In this document: positions 19,295 to 27,620 of the stretch, in pieces
Numbering within the stretch: the stretch's first letter is position 1
Layout: each line of letters opens with the position of its first letter
NCBI RefSeq assembly: GCF_003337555.1
Contig: NZ_QPJK01000002.1
Span: 310,001-374,000 of the forward strand
Direction of reading: 5' to 3'
Length of the DNA stretch: 64,000 nucleotides
Source of the DNA: Pseudorhodoferax soli
GTDB taxonomy: Bacteria; Pseudomonadota; Gammaproteobacteria; Burkholderiales; Burkholderiaceae_C
Translations under genes and position numbers: made by a program
The notes under the pieces: generated by a model
Seen by the model: only the letters and a program-made list of their open reading frames with translations
The model's database searches: none
Told to the model about the DNA's origin: nothing

Positions 19295-19572
19295 TTCAGT
19301 GGTCCTCAAAGCGGGGCTGGAAGCGGCAAGGCCAAGCGCAGCGATGGCCCGTGTGTGACCCCGCTCCCACCCCTGTGCCCACGCCGAGGAGCGCAGTGGC
19401 CTGGGCGGCGCGGGGAACCTCGCGCTTCGTGAACTGACTCATTGCACTTGTTCGAGCTGAACGAACGCAGTGAGTGGTGCGAGTTGTGCAATGCGCCCAG
19501 GCCGCGAGCACCGCAGGTTGCCCGGAGCGCCAGCGGAGGGACGGGGGCACCGGGGCCGCCTTCTCTTTGGTT

Positions 19573-19600
19573 ACTTTCTCTTGGCGGAGCAAGAGAAAGT
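19573..19600. repeat. Perfect hairpin, 11-base stem, in the long inverted repeat
   Basis: ACTTTCTCTTG and its exact reverse complement flank the loop GCGGAG. It lies at the inner end of the left arm of the larger element and is the partner of the hairpin at 19717-19748. Confidence 0.85.
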
Positions 19601-19716
19601 GACTGCGCTGCCGGGCGCACATCCCGGCCTCTAAGACTTGCGCGAACGCAGTGTGTTCTATCGACCACCACGCCTGATCGAGGTCCAGAGGTGGGGCTAT
19701 CCACCCCACACCCGGA

Positions 19717-19748
19717 CTTACTTTTCTTGCTTCGCCAAGAAAAGTAAG
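19717..19748. repeat. Perfect hairpin, 13-base stem, in the long inverted repeat
   Basis: CTTACTTTTCTTG and its exact reverse complement flank the loop CTTCGC. It lies at the inner end of the right arm of the larger element. Confidence 0.85.
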
Positions 19749-20047
19749 CAAAAGAAGGCGACCCCGATGCCCCTGTCCCTCCGCTGGCGCTCCGGGCAAC
19801 CTGCGGTGCTCGCGCCATGGGCTGCATTGCGCAACTCGCACCGTTCGCTTCGCTCACTACGCTCGAACAAGCGCAATGAGTCAGTTCACGAAGCGCGAGG
19901 TTCCCCGCGCAGCCCATGGCACTGCGCTCCTCGGCAGGGGCACAGGGGGAAGTCCCACACGGGCCATCGCTGCGCTCGGCCAGGGGCTCGGGCCGTCGCT
20001 GCGCTCGGCCTGTGGGTGCGTGGCTCGCAAGTTGAGGCCGTTTCACT

Positions 20048-21730
20048 TCAGAAGCCCATCTTCTTTTTCAGTTCCTGGTCGACCCACATGCGCGCATAGA
20101 TCGGCCCCGGCCGCGCAGCGCCCGCGAACAGCTCGCCGTCGTAGTTCTTGACCCAGGGCCACCAGGCCGCGTAGTAGTACGGCGTGGGCATGAAGATGTA
20201 GGGCGCGGCCGCCAGGATCTCGCGCGTGGCCTGCTTGATCTTGGCCTGGCGCGCAGGCTCGTCGCGCTCGGCGTAGATGGCGTCCATCTGCGCATCGAAC
20301 TTCGGGTCGGCCCACTGCGCGGCGTTCCAGGTCTGGCCCGACATGAAGTTCTTGCGCAGCGAGGTGGTCGGATTGGTGAAGCCGTTGCTCATGTAGTAGC
20401 CCGGCGCGTTGGTCTTGGACGTCATGGCCGACAGGAAGGGCGCGTACTCCATCGACTGGATCTCCATGCGCACGTTGACCTTCTGCAGGTAGCCGGCCAG
20501 CATCTGCAGCAGCTCCATGCTGTTGGGCTCGCAGGCGCAGACCTGCACCTTGAAGCTGAAGCCCTTGGCGTGGCCGGCCTCGGCCAGCAGCTTCTTGGCG
20601 CCCTCGGGGTCGTAGGTGAAGAGCTGCTTGACCTCTGGGGGCATGGCCGCCAGCGGCTCGTAGTAGCCGTCGAAGGCCGGGCTCATCGGGAAGCTCAGCA
20701 GCTCGGCATTGCCGCCGTAGAACTGCTTGACCACCTCCTGCTTGTTGACGGCCATATTCAGCGCGCGGCGCACGCGGATGTCGTCGAAGGGCTTCTGGTC
20801 CACGCGCATGGCCAGGTAGTTGGCGCTGGTGGCCAGGAAGCGCTTCCACTTGAGCGCCGGTGCGTTCTTCTTGAGTTCGTCCACCGAAGTCCAGCGGATG
20901 GTCTCCAGGATGTCCAGCCGGGCGGTGCGCAGCGCGGTCAGCTGGGACGACTCGTCCTTGATGGTGCGGTAGGTGATGCTGTCGACGAAGGGCAGCTGGT
21001 ACGCCTGGCCGCCGATGCTCTCCTTGTCCCAGTAGACCGGGTTCTTCACGTAGGTGTTGGCATTGCCCTGCACGAAGTTGCTGAGCAGGAACGGGCCGGT
21101 GCCGTTGGCCTTGCGCCAGTCGCCAGCGCCGGCCTCCACCACCTCGCGCGGCACCACGCTGGAGTAGTAGCCCCAGCCCCAGCGGTAGTCCCACTCGGCG
21201 TTGAAGCTCTTGAAGCGGAACACCACGGTGTGCTTGTCCGTCGCCTCGACCTTGTCGATGTGGTCGAAGTAGGTCGGGATCTTCTTGGCGCTCTTGTCCT
21301 GGCGGTTGTAGGAATACACCACGTCGTCGGCCACGAGTTCGCGCTCGGCCATCACGCCTTCCTTGGCCGGGAACTTGATGCCTTTGCGCAGCTTGACGCT
21401 CAAAGTGAGCGGGTCGGTCCAGGTCCAGCTCTCTGCGAGTTCACCGCGCATGGCGTCCGCAGGCACCCAGGCGTCGGCCGCGAAGGCCTGCTTGCCGCCG
21501 TTGCGCTGGGCCTTGGAGAGGTCGGCCGCGAACAGCTGCTCGTACATCTGGCCGGCGTCGTGGTTGAACTTCCAGTTCCAGTCGGCACCGTCCCACGACA
21601 GCGCGGTCCGCGTGACGTAGACCGTGCCGACGTTGAGCGTACCGCCGTACTGCGGCTTGGCGGGGGCCTGGGCGAACGCGGCGCCGGCCGCCAGCAGCGC
21701 CAGGCCGGCAAGGTTGCGCAAGGGGGTCAT
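20048..21730 (-). CDS. ABC transporter substrate-binding protein, family 5 (tandem copy 2)
   Basis: The 560-residue periplasmic binding protein has a Sec signal peptide (MTPLRNLAGLALLAAGAAF, cleavage after AFAQA). Its mature start PAKPQYGGTLNVGTVYVT is family-typical. It is clearly a duplicate of the protein encoded just upstream: blocks such as WKFNHD, FAADLSKA, VVYSYNR, YFDHI, KVEA, GWGYYS and DWRKANGTGPF are shared, and both end in KKKMGF. A strong ribosome site (AGGAGACAGC) precedes the ATG. The duplicate may widen the ligand range of the same permease. The ligand is unknown. Confidence 0.93.
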   Translation of the reverse strand: MTPLRNLAGLALLAAGAAFAQAPAKPQYGGTLNVGTVYVTRTALSWDGADWNWKFNHDAGQMYEQLFAADLSKAQRNGGKQAFAADAWVPADAMRGELAESWTWTDPLTLSVKLRKGIKFPAKEGVMAERELVADDVVYSYNRQDKSAKKIPTYFDHIDKVEATDKHTVVFRFKSFNAEWDYRWGWGYYSSVVPREVVEAGAGDWRKANGTGPFLLSNFVQGNANTYVKNPVYWDKESIGGQAYQLPFVDSITYRTIKDESSQLTALRTARLDILETIRWTSVDELKKNAPALKWKRFLATSANYLAMRVDQKPFDDIRVRRALNMAVNKQEVVKQFYGGNAELLSFPMSPAFDGYYEPLAAMPPEVKQLFTYDPEGAKKLLAEAGHAKGFSFKVQVCACEPNSMELLQMLAGYLQKVNVRMEIQSMEYAPFLSAMTSKTNAPGYYMSNGFTNPTTSLRKNFMSGQTWNAAQWADPKFDAQMDAIYAERDEPARQAKIKQATREILAAAPYIFMPTPYYYAAWWPWVKNYDGELFAGAARPGPIYARMWVDQELKKKMGF

Positions 21731-21782
21731 GCTGTCTCCTTCTTGTGGCAGGTAGCGCGCCTGGCGGTGGCGCCGCGGCGCG

Positions 21783-23480
21783 TCAGAAACCCATCTTCTT
21801 CTTGAGTTCCTGGTCGATCCAGATGCGCGAATGGATGGGGCCGGGCCGCTCGGCGCCCGCGCGCAGCTCGCCGTTGTAGTTCTTGACCCAGGGCCACCAG
21901 GCGGTGTAGCGGTAGGGCGTGGGCAGCCAGATGTGCGGCGCCTTTTCCAGGATCTCGCGCGTCATGCCGCGCAGCAGCTGCTGGCGCTTGGCTTCGTCGG
22001 GCTCGGCCAGCATCGCGTCGACCTGCTTGTCGAAGGCAGGGTCGCTGTACTGCGAGGGATTCCAGGTCTGCCCGGTGACGAAGGTCTTGCGCAGCGCGGT
22101 GGTGGGGTTGGTGGCGGCCAGGTTCACGAAGTAGCCCGGCGCGTTGGTCTTGGTGGTCATGGCCGACAGGTAGGCCGGGTACTCCATGACCTGGATCTCC
22201 ATCTTCACGCCGACCTTGGCCAGCTGGGCCGAGATCAGCGAAAGCAGGTCGTTGTCCAGGCTGCCGGAATGCGTCTGCACCTTGAACGTGAAGCCCTTGG
22301 CCAGGCCGGCCTCGGCCAGCAGCTTCTTGGCCTGCTCGGGGTCGTGCTTGAACAGCGCCTGGATGCTGGCGGGCATGGACGACACCGGCTCGTGGTACGG
22401 GCCGTACGAGGGGTGCATCGGATACGACATCAGCTCGGCGTTGCCGCCGTAGAACGACTTCATGATCTGGTCGCGGTCGATCGCCATGTTCAGCGCGCGC
22501 CGCACGCGGATGTCGTCGAAGGGCTTGGTGTCCACGCGCAGCGCCAGCACCGGGCCGTTGACGGCCAGGTAGCGGTTCCACTGCAGCTGCGGCGCGCTCT
22601 TCTTGATCTCGTCCACCGCCGTCCAGCCCACCACCTCCAGCAGGTCGAGCCGGCCGGTGCGCAGGGCCGTCATGTAGGTGGATTCGTCCTTGATCAACCG
22701 GTAGTTGATGGTGTCGACGAAGGGCAGCTTGTACTTCTGGCCGGCGATGGTCTCGCTGTCCCAGTAGTTGGCGTTCTTCGTGAAGGTGACGGTGTTGCCC
22801 TGCACGTAGTTGCTGATGCCGAAGGGGCCGGTGCCGTTGGCCTTGCGCCAGTCCTTGGCGCCGGCCTCCACCACCTCCTTGGGCACGATGGCCGAGTAGT
22901 AGCCCCAGCCGAAGCGGTAGTCCCACTCGGCGTGGTAGGCCTTGAAGGTGAAGACGACGGTGCTGGCGTCCGGCGCCTCGACCTTCTCGATGTGGTCGAA
23001 GTAGTTGGGGATCTTCTTGGCGCTCTGCTCGTAGCGGTTGTAGCTGTAGACCACGTCCTGCGCGGTGAGCTCGCGCGCCTCCATCACGCCGGCCTTGGCC
23101 GGGAACATCACGCCCTTGCGCAGCTTGATCTCCACGCGGCGGGGGTTCTCCAGCATCTTCCAGCTCTCGGCCAGTTCGCCGCGGATGGCGTCGCTGGGCA
23201 GGAAGGCGTCGATCGTGAAGTCGTAGGGCCCGCCGTTGCGCTTGGCCTTGGACAGGTCGGCCGCGAACAGGGACTCGTAGGTCAGGCCCATGTCGTGGTT
23301 GAACTTCCAGGTCCAGTCGGCGCTGTCGAAGGACAGCGGCGGCACCGTGAGGAAGATGGTGCCGATGTTGATGGTGCCGCCGTACTGCGGCTTGGCAGGG
23401 GCCTGGGCCAAGGCCGTGCCGGCGGCCAATGCGGCAGCGGCGGCCACGACGACAGCGGCGAACTTGCGGGATGCGGTCAT
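21783..23480 (-). CDS. ABC transporter substrate-binding protein, family 5 (tandem copy 1)
   Basis: This 565-residue protein is secreted by Sec (hydrophobic segment FAAVVVAAAAALAAGTAL, cleavage after ALAQA) and folds as a family 5 binding protein. It shares long stretches and its final residues (KKKMGF) with the protein encoded next, from which it is separated by 52 bases. It sits 37 bases after the DppC-type permease gene and has an AAGGAGACCGC ribosome site, so it is the main binding protein of this importer. Such proteins deliver peptides, opines, nickel or other amphipathic ligands; which one is not visible here. Confidence 0.93.
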   Translation of the reverse strand: MTASRKFAAVVVAAAAALAAGTALAQAPAKPQYGGTINIGTIFLTVPPLSFDSADWTWKFNHDMGLTYESLFAADLSKAKRNGGPYDFTIDAFLPSDAIRGELAESWKMLENPRRVEIKLRKGVMFPAKAGVMEARELTAQDVVYSYNRYEQSAKKIPNYFDHIEKVEAPDASTVVFTFKAYHAEWDYRFGWGYYSAIVPKEVVEAGAKDWRKANGTGPFGISNYVQGNTVTFTKNANYWDSETIAGQKYKLPFVDTINYRLIKDESTYMTALRTGRLDLLEVVGWTAVDEIKKSAPQLQWNRYLAVNGPVLALRVDTKPFDDIRVRRALNMAIDRDQIMKSFYGGNAELMSYPMHPSYGPYHEPVSSMPASIQALFKHDPEQAKKLLAEAGLAKGFTFKVQTHSGSLDNDLLSLISAQLAKVGVKMEIQVMEYPAYLSAMTTKTNAPGYFVNLAATNPTTALRKTFVTGQTWNPSQYSDPAFDKQVDAMLAEPDEAKRQQLLRGMTREILEKAPHIWLPTPYRYTAWWPWVKNYNGELRAGAERPGPIHSRIWIDQELKKKMGF

Positions 23481-23517
23481 GCGGTCTCCTTCGTTTTTTG
23501 GGGATCGGAACGTCGGC

Positions 23518-24414
23518 TCAGCGCGTGCCGCGCATGCGCGGGTCGAGCAGGTCGCGCAGGGCGTCGCCGAAGACGTTGGTGGCGTAGACCACGGCGGTCA
23601 GGCACAGGCCCGGCGCCAGCGCCAGCCAGGGGCCTTCGAACATGAAGGTGCGGCCGCTGCCCGACAGCATGGAACCCCAGGTAGGGGCCGGCGGCGGCAC
23701 GCCCAGGCCCAGGAAGGACAGGCCGGATTCCGCCAGGATGGCCGTGCCGACGCGCGTGGTGAACAGCACGATGATGGGCGGCATCACGTTGGGCAGCACA
23801 TGGCGCCACAGGATGCGCGGCGACGAGGCGCCGAGCGACTGCGCGGCGTGCACGTAGGTGTTCTCGCGCACCGAGATCACGGCCGAGCGCACGATGCGAG
23901 AGCCGGCAATGCCCAGCAGCACCCCCAGCGTGATGATGATCTGCGGCATGCCCGGGCCGAGCACCGAGACGACGACGATCAGCACCACGAGGTCGGGGAA
24001 GCTCATCCACGCATCGACGAAGCGCTGCAGGAACAAATCGAGCTTGCCGCCGAAGTAGCCGCTGACGATGCCCAGCACGGCCGAGATCAGCGTGGCCAGC
24101 AGCGCGGCTGCGCAGCCGATGATGACCGACAGCTGCGCGCCGTAGATGCAGCGCGACAGCAGGTCGCGGCCCAGGTTGTCGGTGCCGAACCAGTGGCCAG
24201 CGCCGGGTGGCTTGAGCCGTTCGGCGGGCGAGATGTCGTTGTAGCCGAAGGGTGCGATGAAGTCGGCGAACACGCCGCAGAACAGGAAGAACAGCAGCAT
24301 GGCGCCGCCGGCCGCACCGAGCGGCTTCTCGCGCACGAGGCGCCGCAGGAAGGGCAGGACGCCGCCGGTGACCGGCACCGGGGCTGCGATGGGAACACTG
24401 GTGGCGATGCTCAT
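23518..24414 (-). CDS. Peptide-type ABC transporter permease (DppC family)
   Basis: The 298-residue inner-membrane protein has the DppC pattern: an N-terminal membrane segment near residues 34-52, HWFGTDNLGRDLLSRCIYGA, the coupling segment AQSLGASSPRILWRHVLPN (the EAA loop that contacts the ATPase) and a terminal [11 protein letters not shown]. Its ATG at 24414 is one base from the stop of the DppB-type gene (stop at 24416-24418), a coupled arrangement. It forms the channel with that protein. Confidence 0.94.
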   Translation of the reverse strand: MSIATSVPIAAPVPVTGGVLPFLRRLVREKPLGAAGGAMLLFFLFCGVFADFIAPFGYNDISPAERLKPPGAGHWFGTDNLGRDLLSRCIYGAQLSVIIGCAAALLATLISAVLGIVSGYFGGKLDLFLQRFVDAWMSFPDLVVLIVVVSVLGPGMPQIIITLGVLLGIAGSRIVRSAVISVRENTYVHAAQSLGASSPRILWRHVLPNVMPPIIVLFTTRVGTAILAESGLSFLGLGVPPPAPTWGSMLSGSGRTFMFEGPWLALAPGLCLTAVVYATNVFGDALRDLLDPRMRGTR

Positions 24415-24415
24415 G

Positions 24416-25372
24416 TCAGCGTGCTCTCACTTTGGGGTCGAGCAGGCCATAGCTCAGGTCGACCAGCAGGTTGATGACGAGGACCGCCACGCCGACGATC
24501 AGGAAGACGCCGGTGACGATCGGGTAGTCGCGCTGGCTCACGGCTTCGAGCAGCAGCATGCCCATGCCCGGGATCACGAAGATCTGCTCGATGATCACGG
24601 CGCCGCCCAGCAGCAGCGGGGCCTGCAGGCCGATCAGCGTGACCACCGGGATCAGCGCGTTGCGCAGCGCATGGCGCAGCACCACCACGCGTTCGCTGAG
24701 GCCCTTGGCCTGCGCGGTGCGGATGTAGTCCTGGCGCAGCACCTCCAGCATCATGGTGCGCGTCATGCGCATGGTGATGGCCGACAGCGAGGTGCCCAGC
24801 ACGATGCCCGGCACCACCATCTGCTGCAGGTTTTGCCAGGGGTTGGTGAAGAAGCCCACGTAGTCGATGGGCGGCGACCAGCCCCACCAGATCGACGGGA
24901 ACACCACCACCATGGTGCCGAGCCAGAAGCTGGGCACGGCCAGCAGCAGGATGGAGAACGAGCGCGCGACATAGTCGCCCGCCGTGTCCTGCCGCGTGGC
25001 CGAGTAGATGCCGATGGGCAGCGCCATGGTCAGCGAGACCACCAGCGCGATGGCGCCGAGTTCCATGGTGACGGGCAGGCGTGCGCCGATCTGCTCGGCC
25101 ACCGAGGTGCCCTGCCACAGCGAGGTGCCCAGGTCGCCGTGGAACACGATGGCGCGCACCCACAGCAGGTATTGCTTCCACATCGGCTTGTCCAGGCCGA
25201 GCGCGGCGATGAGCTGGTCGCGGCTCTTGGGTTCGGCCGAGATGTCGTTGTTGCTCAGCATGAGATCGACCACATCGCCGGGAATGAGCCGGATCGAGAT
25301 GAAGACGATGAGGCTGGCGATGACCAGTGTCGGCAGCAGCGACAGCAGGCGGCGGATGACGTAGGCGTGCAT
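24416..25372 (-). CDS. Peptide-type ABC transporter permease (DppB family)
   Basis: This 318-residue membrane protein has the DppB layout: start MHAYVIRRLLSLLPTLVIAS, then RLIPGDVVDLML, the EAA coupling loop region ARAKGLSERVVVLRHALRN-like (here AQAKGLSERVVVLRHAL), and the end VDLSYGLLDPKVR. It is the first gene of the importer operon. A GGAG site lies 8 bases before its ATG, inside a possible 22-codon leader frame that ends 4 bases upstream. Confidence 0.94.
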   Translation of the reverse strand: MHAYVIRRLLSLLPTLVIASLIVFISIRLIPGDVVDLMLSNNDISAEPKSRDQLIAALGLDKPMWKQYLLWVRAIVFHGDLGTSLWQGTSVAEQIGARLPVTMELGAIALVVSLTMALPIGIYSATRQDTAGDYVARSFSILLLAVPSFWLGTMVVVFPSIWWGWSPPIDYVGFFTNPWQNLQQMVVPGIVLGTSLSAITMRMTRTMMLEVLRQDYIRTAQAKGLSERVVVLRHALRNALIPVVTLIGLQAPLLLGGAVIIEQIFVIPGMGMLLLEAVSQRDYPIVTGVFLIVGVAVLVINLLVDLSYGLLDPKVRAR

Positions 25373-25376
25373 GGCG

Positions 25377-25445
25377 TCAGCTCCGCCCGCGGCCTGCGCG
25401 GCCGGTCCGGGAACATCGTTGGCAAGGCGTCACGGGTGATCGCAT
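25377..25445 (-). CDS. Possible 22-residue leader ORF before the permease gene
   Basis: An ATG at 25445 preceded by AAGGAGACAC opens a short frame (MRSPVTPCQRCSRTGRAGRG and two more residues) that stops at 25377, only 4 bases before the ATG of the DppB-type gene. The ribosome site is better than the one of the permease gene itself, so translation of this frame could prepare or couple permease translation. The peptide has no recognisable domain. GC-rich DNA often contains such frames by chance, so the evidence is only the site and the spacing. Confidence 0.35.
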   Translation of the reverse strand: MRSPVTPCQRCSRTGRAGRGRS

Positions 25446-25517
25446 GTGTCTCCTTGATGTCGGCGTCGCCCGCTGCGGCACAGGTGCCGCGGGACGACTT
25501 TGGGTCTGCGCAGTCTA

Positions 25518-25531
25518 GTGATTCGATTCAC
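25518..25531. promoter_or_regulatory. Near-perfect palindrome GTGATTCGATTCAC in the divergent gap
   Basis: Twelve of fourteen positions are symmetric. It lies in the 274-base gap between the leftward importer and the rightward SDR operon, where a shared regulator would be expected to bind. The cognate regulator is unknown. Confidence 0.4.
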
Positions 25532-25540
25532 GATTGGAAC

Positions 25541-25556
25541 GTGGGGTATGCCCCAC
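25541..25556. promoter_or_regulatory. Inverted repeat GTGGGG-TATG-CCCCAC in the divergent gap
   Basis: A perfect 6-base inverted repeat with a 4-base spacer, ten bases from the previous palindrome and 91 before the SDR start. It is a second candidate operator for divergent control. A weak promoter-like TTACAA (25575-25580) with 17 bases to GATTAG follows it. Confidence 0.4.
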
Positions 25557-25646
25557 CCGTGGATGTCTCTCACATTACAAGACCCACTTGGCGATGGGAT
25601 TAGAAAACACGGTCTCACCAGAACAACCACAGGCAGGAGCAAGGAA

Positions 25647-26411
25647 ATGTCACTTTTCGCACTCGACCGCAAGGTCGCCGTCATCACCGGTTCTTCGCGT
25701 GGCATCGGCCGCGCCATCGCCGAACGCATGGCCGAGCAAGGCGCCCGCGTGGTCATCTCCTCGCGCAAGGCCGGGCCCTGCGACGAGGTGGCCGCGGCCA
25801 TCAACGCGCGCCACGGCGCCGGCCGCGCCATCGCGGTGCCGGCCAACATCTCGTCCAAGGAAGACTTGAAGCACCTGGTCGACGAGACGAACCGGCAGCT
25901 GGGCGCCATCGACATCCTGGTGTGCAACGCCGCGTCGAACCCGTACTACGGGCCGATGGCCGGCATCGCGGACGAGCAGTTCCGCAAGGTGCTGGAGAAC
26001 AACGTGATCGCCAACCACTGGCTCATCGGCTTCGTGGCGCCGCAGATGGTCGAGCGGCGCGACGGCGCGGTCGTCATCGTGTCGTCCATCGGCGGGTTGC
26101 GCGGCTCGCCGGTGATCGGCGCCTACAACATCTCCAAGGCGGCCGACTTCCAGTTGGCACGCAACCTGGCGGTGGAGCTGGGGCCGCACAACGTGCGCGT
26201 GAACTGCATCGCGCCCGGGCTGATCCGCACCGACTTCGCACGCGCGCTGTGGGAGAACCCGGACACGCTGGCCAAGGCCACAGCCAACGCACCGCTGCGG
26301 CGCATCGGCGAGCCCGACGAGATCGCCGGGGCGGCGGTGTTCCTGGCCTCGAAAGCCGGCTCGTTCATGACCGGCCAGGCCATCGTCGTCGATGGCGGCG
26401 TCACCATCTGA
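25647..26411 (+). CDS. SDR-family NAD(P)-dependent oxidoreductase
   Basis: The 254-residue protein is a classical short-chain dehydrogenase with TGSSRGIG near the N-terminus, CNAASNPYYGP, the catalytic Ser and Tyr-Lys in VSSIGG and YNISKAA, and the terminal GQAIVVDGG. Its sequence fits SDRs found beside acyl-CoA dehydrogenases. The ATG at 25647 follows a GGAGCAAGGAA ribosome site. It is the first gene of a rightward operon with two acyl-CoA dehydrogenases and is divergent from the importer operon, so both probably respond to the same signal. Confidence 0.93.
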   Translation: MSLFALDRKVAVITGSSRGIGRAIAERMAEQGARVVISSRKAGPCDEVAAAINARHGAGRAIAVPANISSKEDLKHLVDETNRQLGAIDILVCNAASNPYYGPMAGIADEQFRKVLENNVIANHWLIGFVAPQMVERRDGAVVIVSSIGGLRGSPVIGAYNISKAADFQLARNLAVELGPHNVRVNCIAPGLIRTDFARALWENPDTLAKATANAPLRRIGEPDEIAGAAVFLASKAGSFMTGQAIVVDGGVTI

Positions 26412-26421
26412 GGGGCGCACC

Positions 26422-27615
26422 ATGCAAGACGACGACACGCTGGCCGGCTTCCGCGCCGAGACCCGCGCCTGGCTCGAGGCCAACTGTCCGCCCGAGATGC
26501 GCCAGCCCGTGGCGACCGAAGACGACATCTGCTGGGGCGGCCGCAACGCGCAGTTCAGCAGCGACGCGCAGCGCCTGTGGCTGCAGCGCATGGCCGCGCG
26601 CGGCTGGACCGTGCCGGCCTGGCCGCGCGACTACGGTGGCGGCGGCCTGTCGCCCGAGCAGGCCAAGGTGCTGGCGCAGGAGATGCGCGCGCTGGGCTGC
26701 CGGCCGCCGCTGTCGAGCTTCGGCATCTGGATGCTGGGGCCGGCGCTGCTGAAGTTCGGCACCGAGGCGCAAAAGCTGGAGCACCTGCCGCCGATCGCGC
26801 GCGGCGAGATCCGCTGGTGCCAGGGCTATTCCGAGCCGGGCGCGGGCTCGGACCTGGCGGCGCTGCAGACGCGCGCCGAAGACCACGGCGACCACTTCAT
26901 CGTCAGCGGCCAGAAGATCTGGACCTCGTACGCCGACAAGGCCGACTGGATCTTCTGCCTGGTGCGCACCGACCCGCGTGCGAGCAAGCACACCGGCATC
27001 AGCTTCGTGCTGTTCGACATGGCCAGCGCCGGTGTGTCGACCCGGCCCATCCTGCTGATCTCGGGCAAGTCGCCGTTCTGCGAGACCTTCTTCGACCAGG
27101 TGCGCGTGGACAAGCGCAACCTGGTCGGTCAGGCCGGCGCCGGCTGGACGGTGGCCAAGTACCTGCTGACGCACGAACGCGAGATGATCAGCGCGATCGG
27201 CGACCGCGCCGCGCCCACACCGCTGGGCCGCACCGCCCTGGCGCTGGTGGGCGCGGACGCACAGGGCCGCCTGGCCGACCCGCTGCTGCGCGCGCAGATC
27301 GCCGAGTTCGAGATCGACGAGGCGGCCTTCCGCGCCCTGCTCGCACGCTTCGGCGAGGTGGCGCGTGCGGGGCAGGCGCACCCGGCCTTCTCTTCCGTGC
27401 TCAAGTACTACGGCGCCGAGCTCAACAAGCGCCGCCACGAACTGCTGATGGCCGCCGGCGGCAGCGATGCGCTGGAATGGGAGAGCGCCCGCTCGCAGCA
27501 AGGCCATGCGGCGCGTGCCTGGCTGCGCACCAAGGGCAATTCCATCGAGGGCGGCACCAGCGAGGTGCAGCTCAACGTGGTCGCCAAACGCATCCTCGAA
27601 CTGCCCGGAGCCTGA
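26422..27615 (+). CDS. Acyl-CoA dehydrogenase family protein (longer partner)
   Basis: The 397-residue flavoenzyme shows the mid-domain motif YSEPGAGSDLA, SGQKIWTSYADKADWIFCLVR and the C-terminal NSIEGGTSEVQLNVVAKRI. It starts 10 bases after the SDR stop and its stop is 5 bases before the next dehydrogenase. It resembles the product at 15349-16530 in length and motifs, so the two operons carry parallel dehydrogenase pairs. Confidence 0.93.
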   Translation: MQDDDTLAGFRAETRAWLEANCPPEMRQPVATEDDICWGGRNAQFSSDAQRLWLQRMAARGWTVPAWPRDYGGGGLSPEQAKVLAQEMRALGCRPPLSSFGIWMLGPALLKFGTEAQKLEHLPPIARGEIRWCQGYSEPGAGSDLAALQTRAEDHGDHFIVSGQKIWTSYADKADWIFCLVRTDPRASKHTGISFVLFDMASAGVSTRPILLISGKSPFCETFFDQVRVDKRNLVGQAGAGWTVAKYLLTHEREMISAIGDRAAPTPLGRTALALVGADAQGRLADPLLRAQIAEFEIDEAAFRALLARFGEVARAGQAHPAFSSVLKYYGAELNKRRHELLMAAGGSDALEWESARSQQGHAARAWLRTKGNSIEGGTSEVQLNVVAKRILELPGA

Positions 27616-27620
27616 ATCCC

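Larger units (their letters stand above)
19295..20047. repeat. 753-base gap filled by a long inverted-repeat element
   Basis: From 19330 to 19981 the sequence is an imperfect giant palindrome: about 275 bases on the left (19330-19605) are repeated in reverse complement on the right (about 19717-19981), around a loop of about 110 bases. Matching blocks include GGCCCGTGTG, CTCGCGCTTCGTGAACTGA and GGTTGCCCGGAGCGCCAG. Two perfect hairpins lie near the loop: 19573-19600 (11-base stem) and 19717-19748 (13-base stem). Open frames cross it on both strands but have no gene-like features and are mirror images of each other. It resembles short interspersed elements common in beta- and gammaproteobacteria. 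Confidence 0.85.

Noticed and set aside
19296-20100. Several overlapping frames of 100-250 codons in the inverted repeat
   Set aside because: Frames on both strands mirror each other because of the palindrome, lack ribosome sites and contain no domain.
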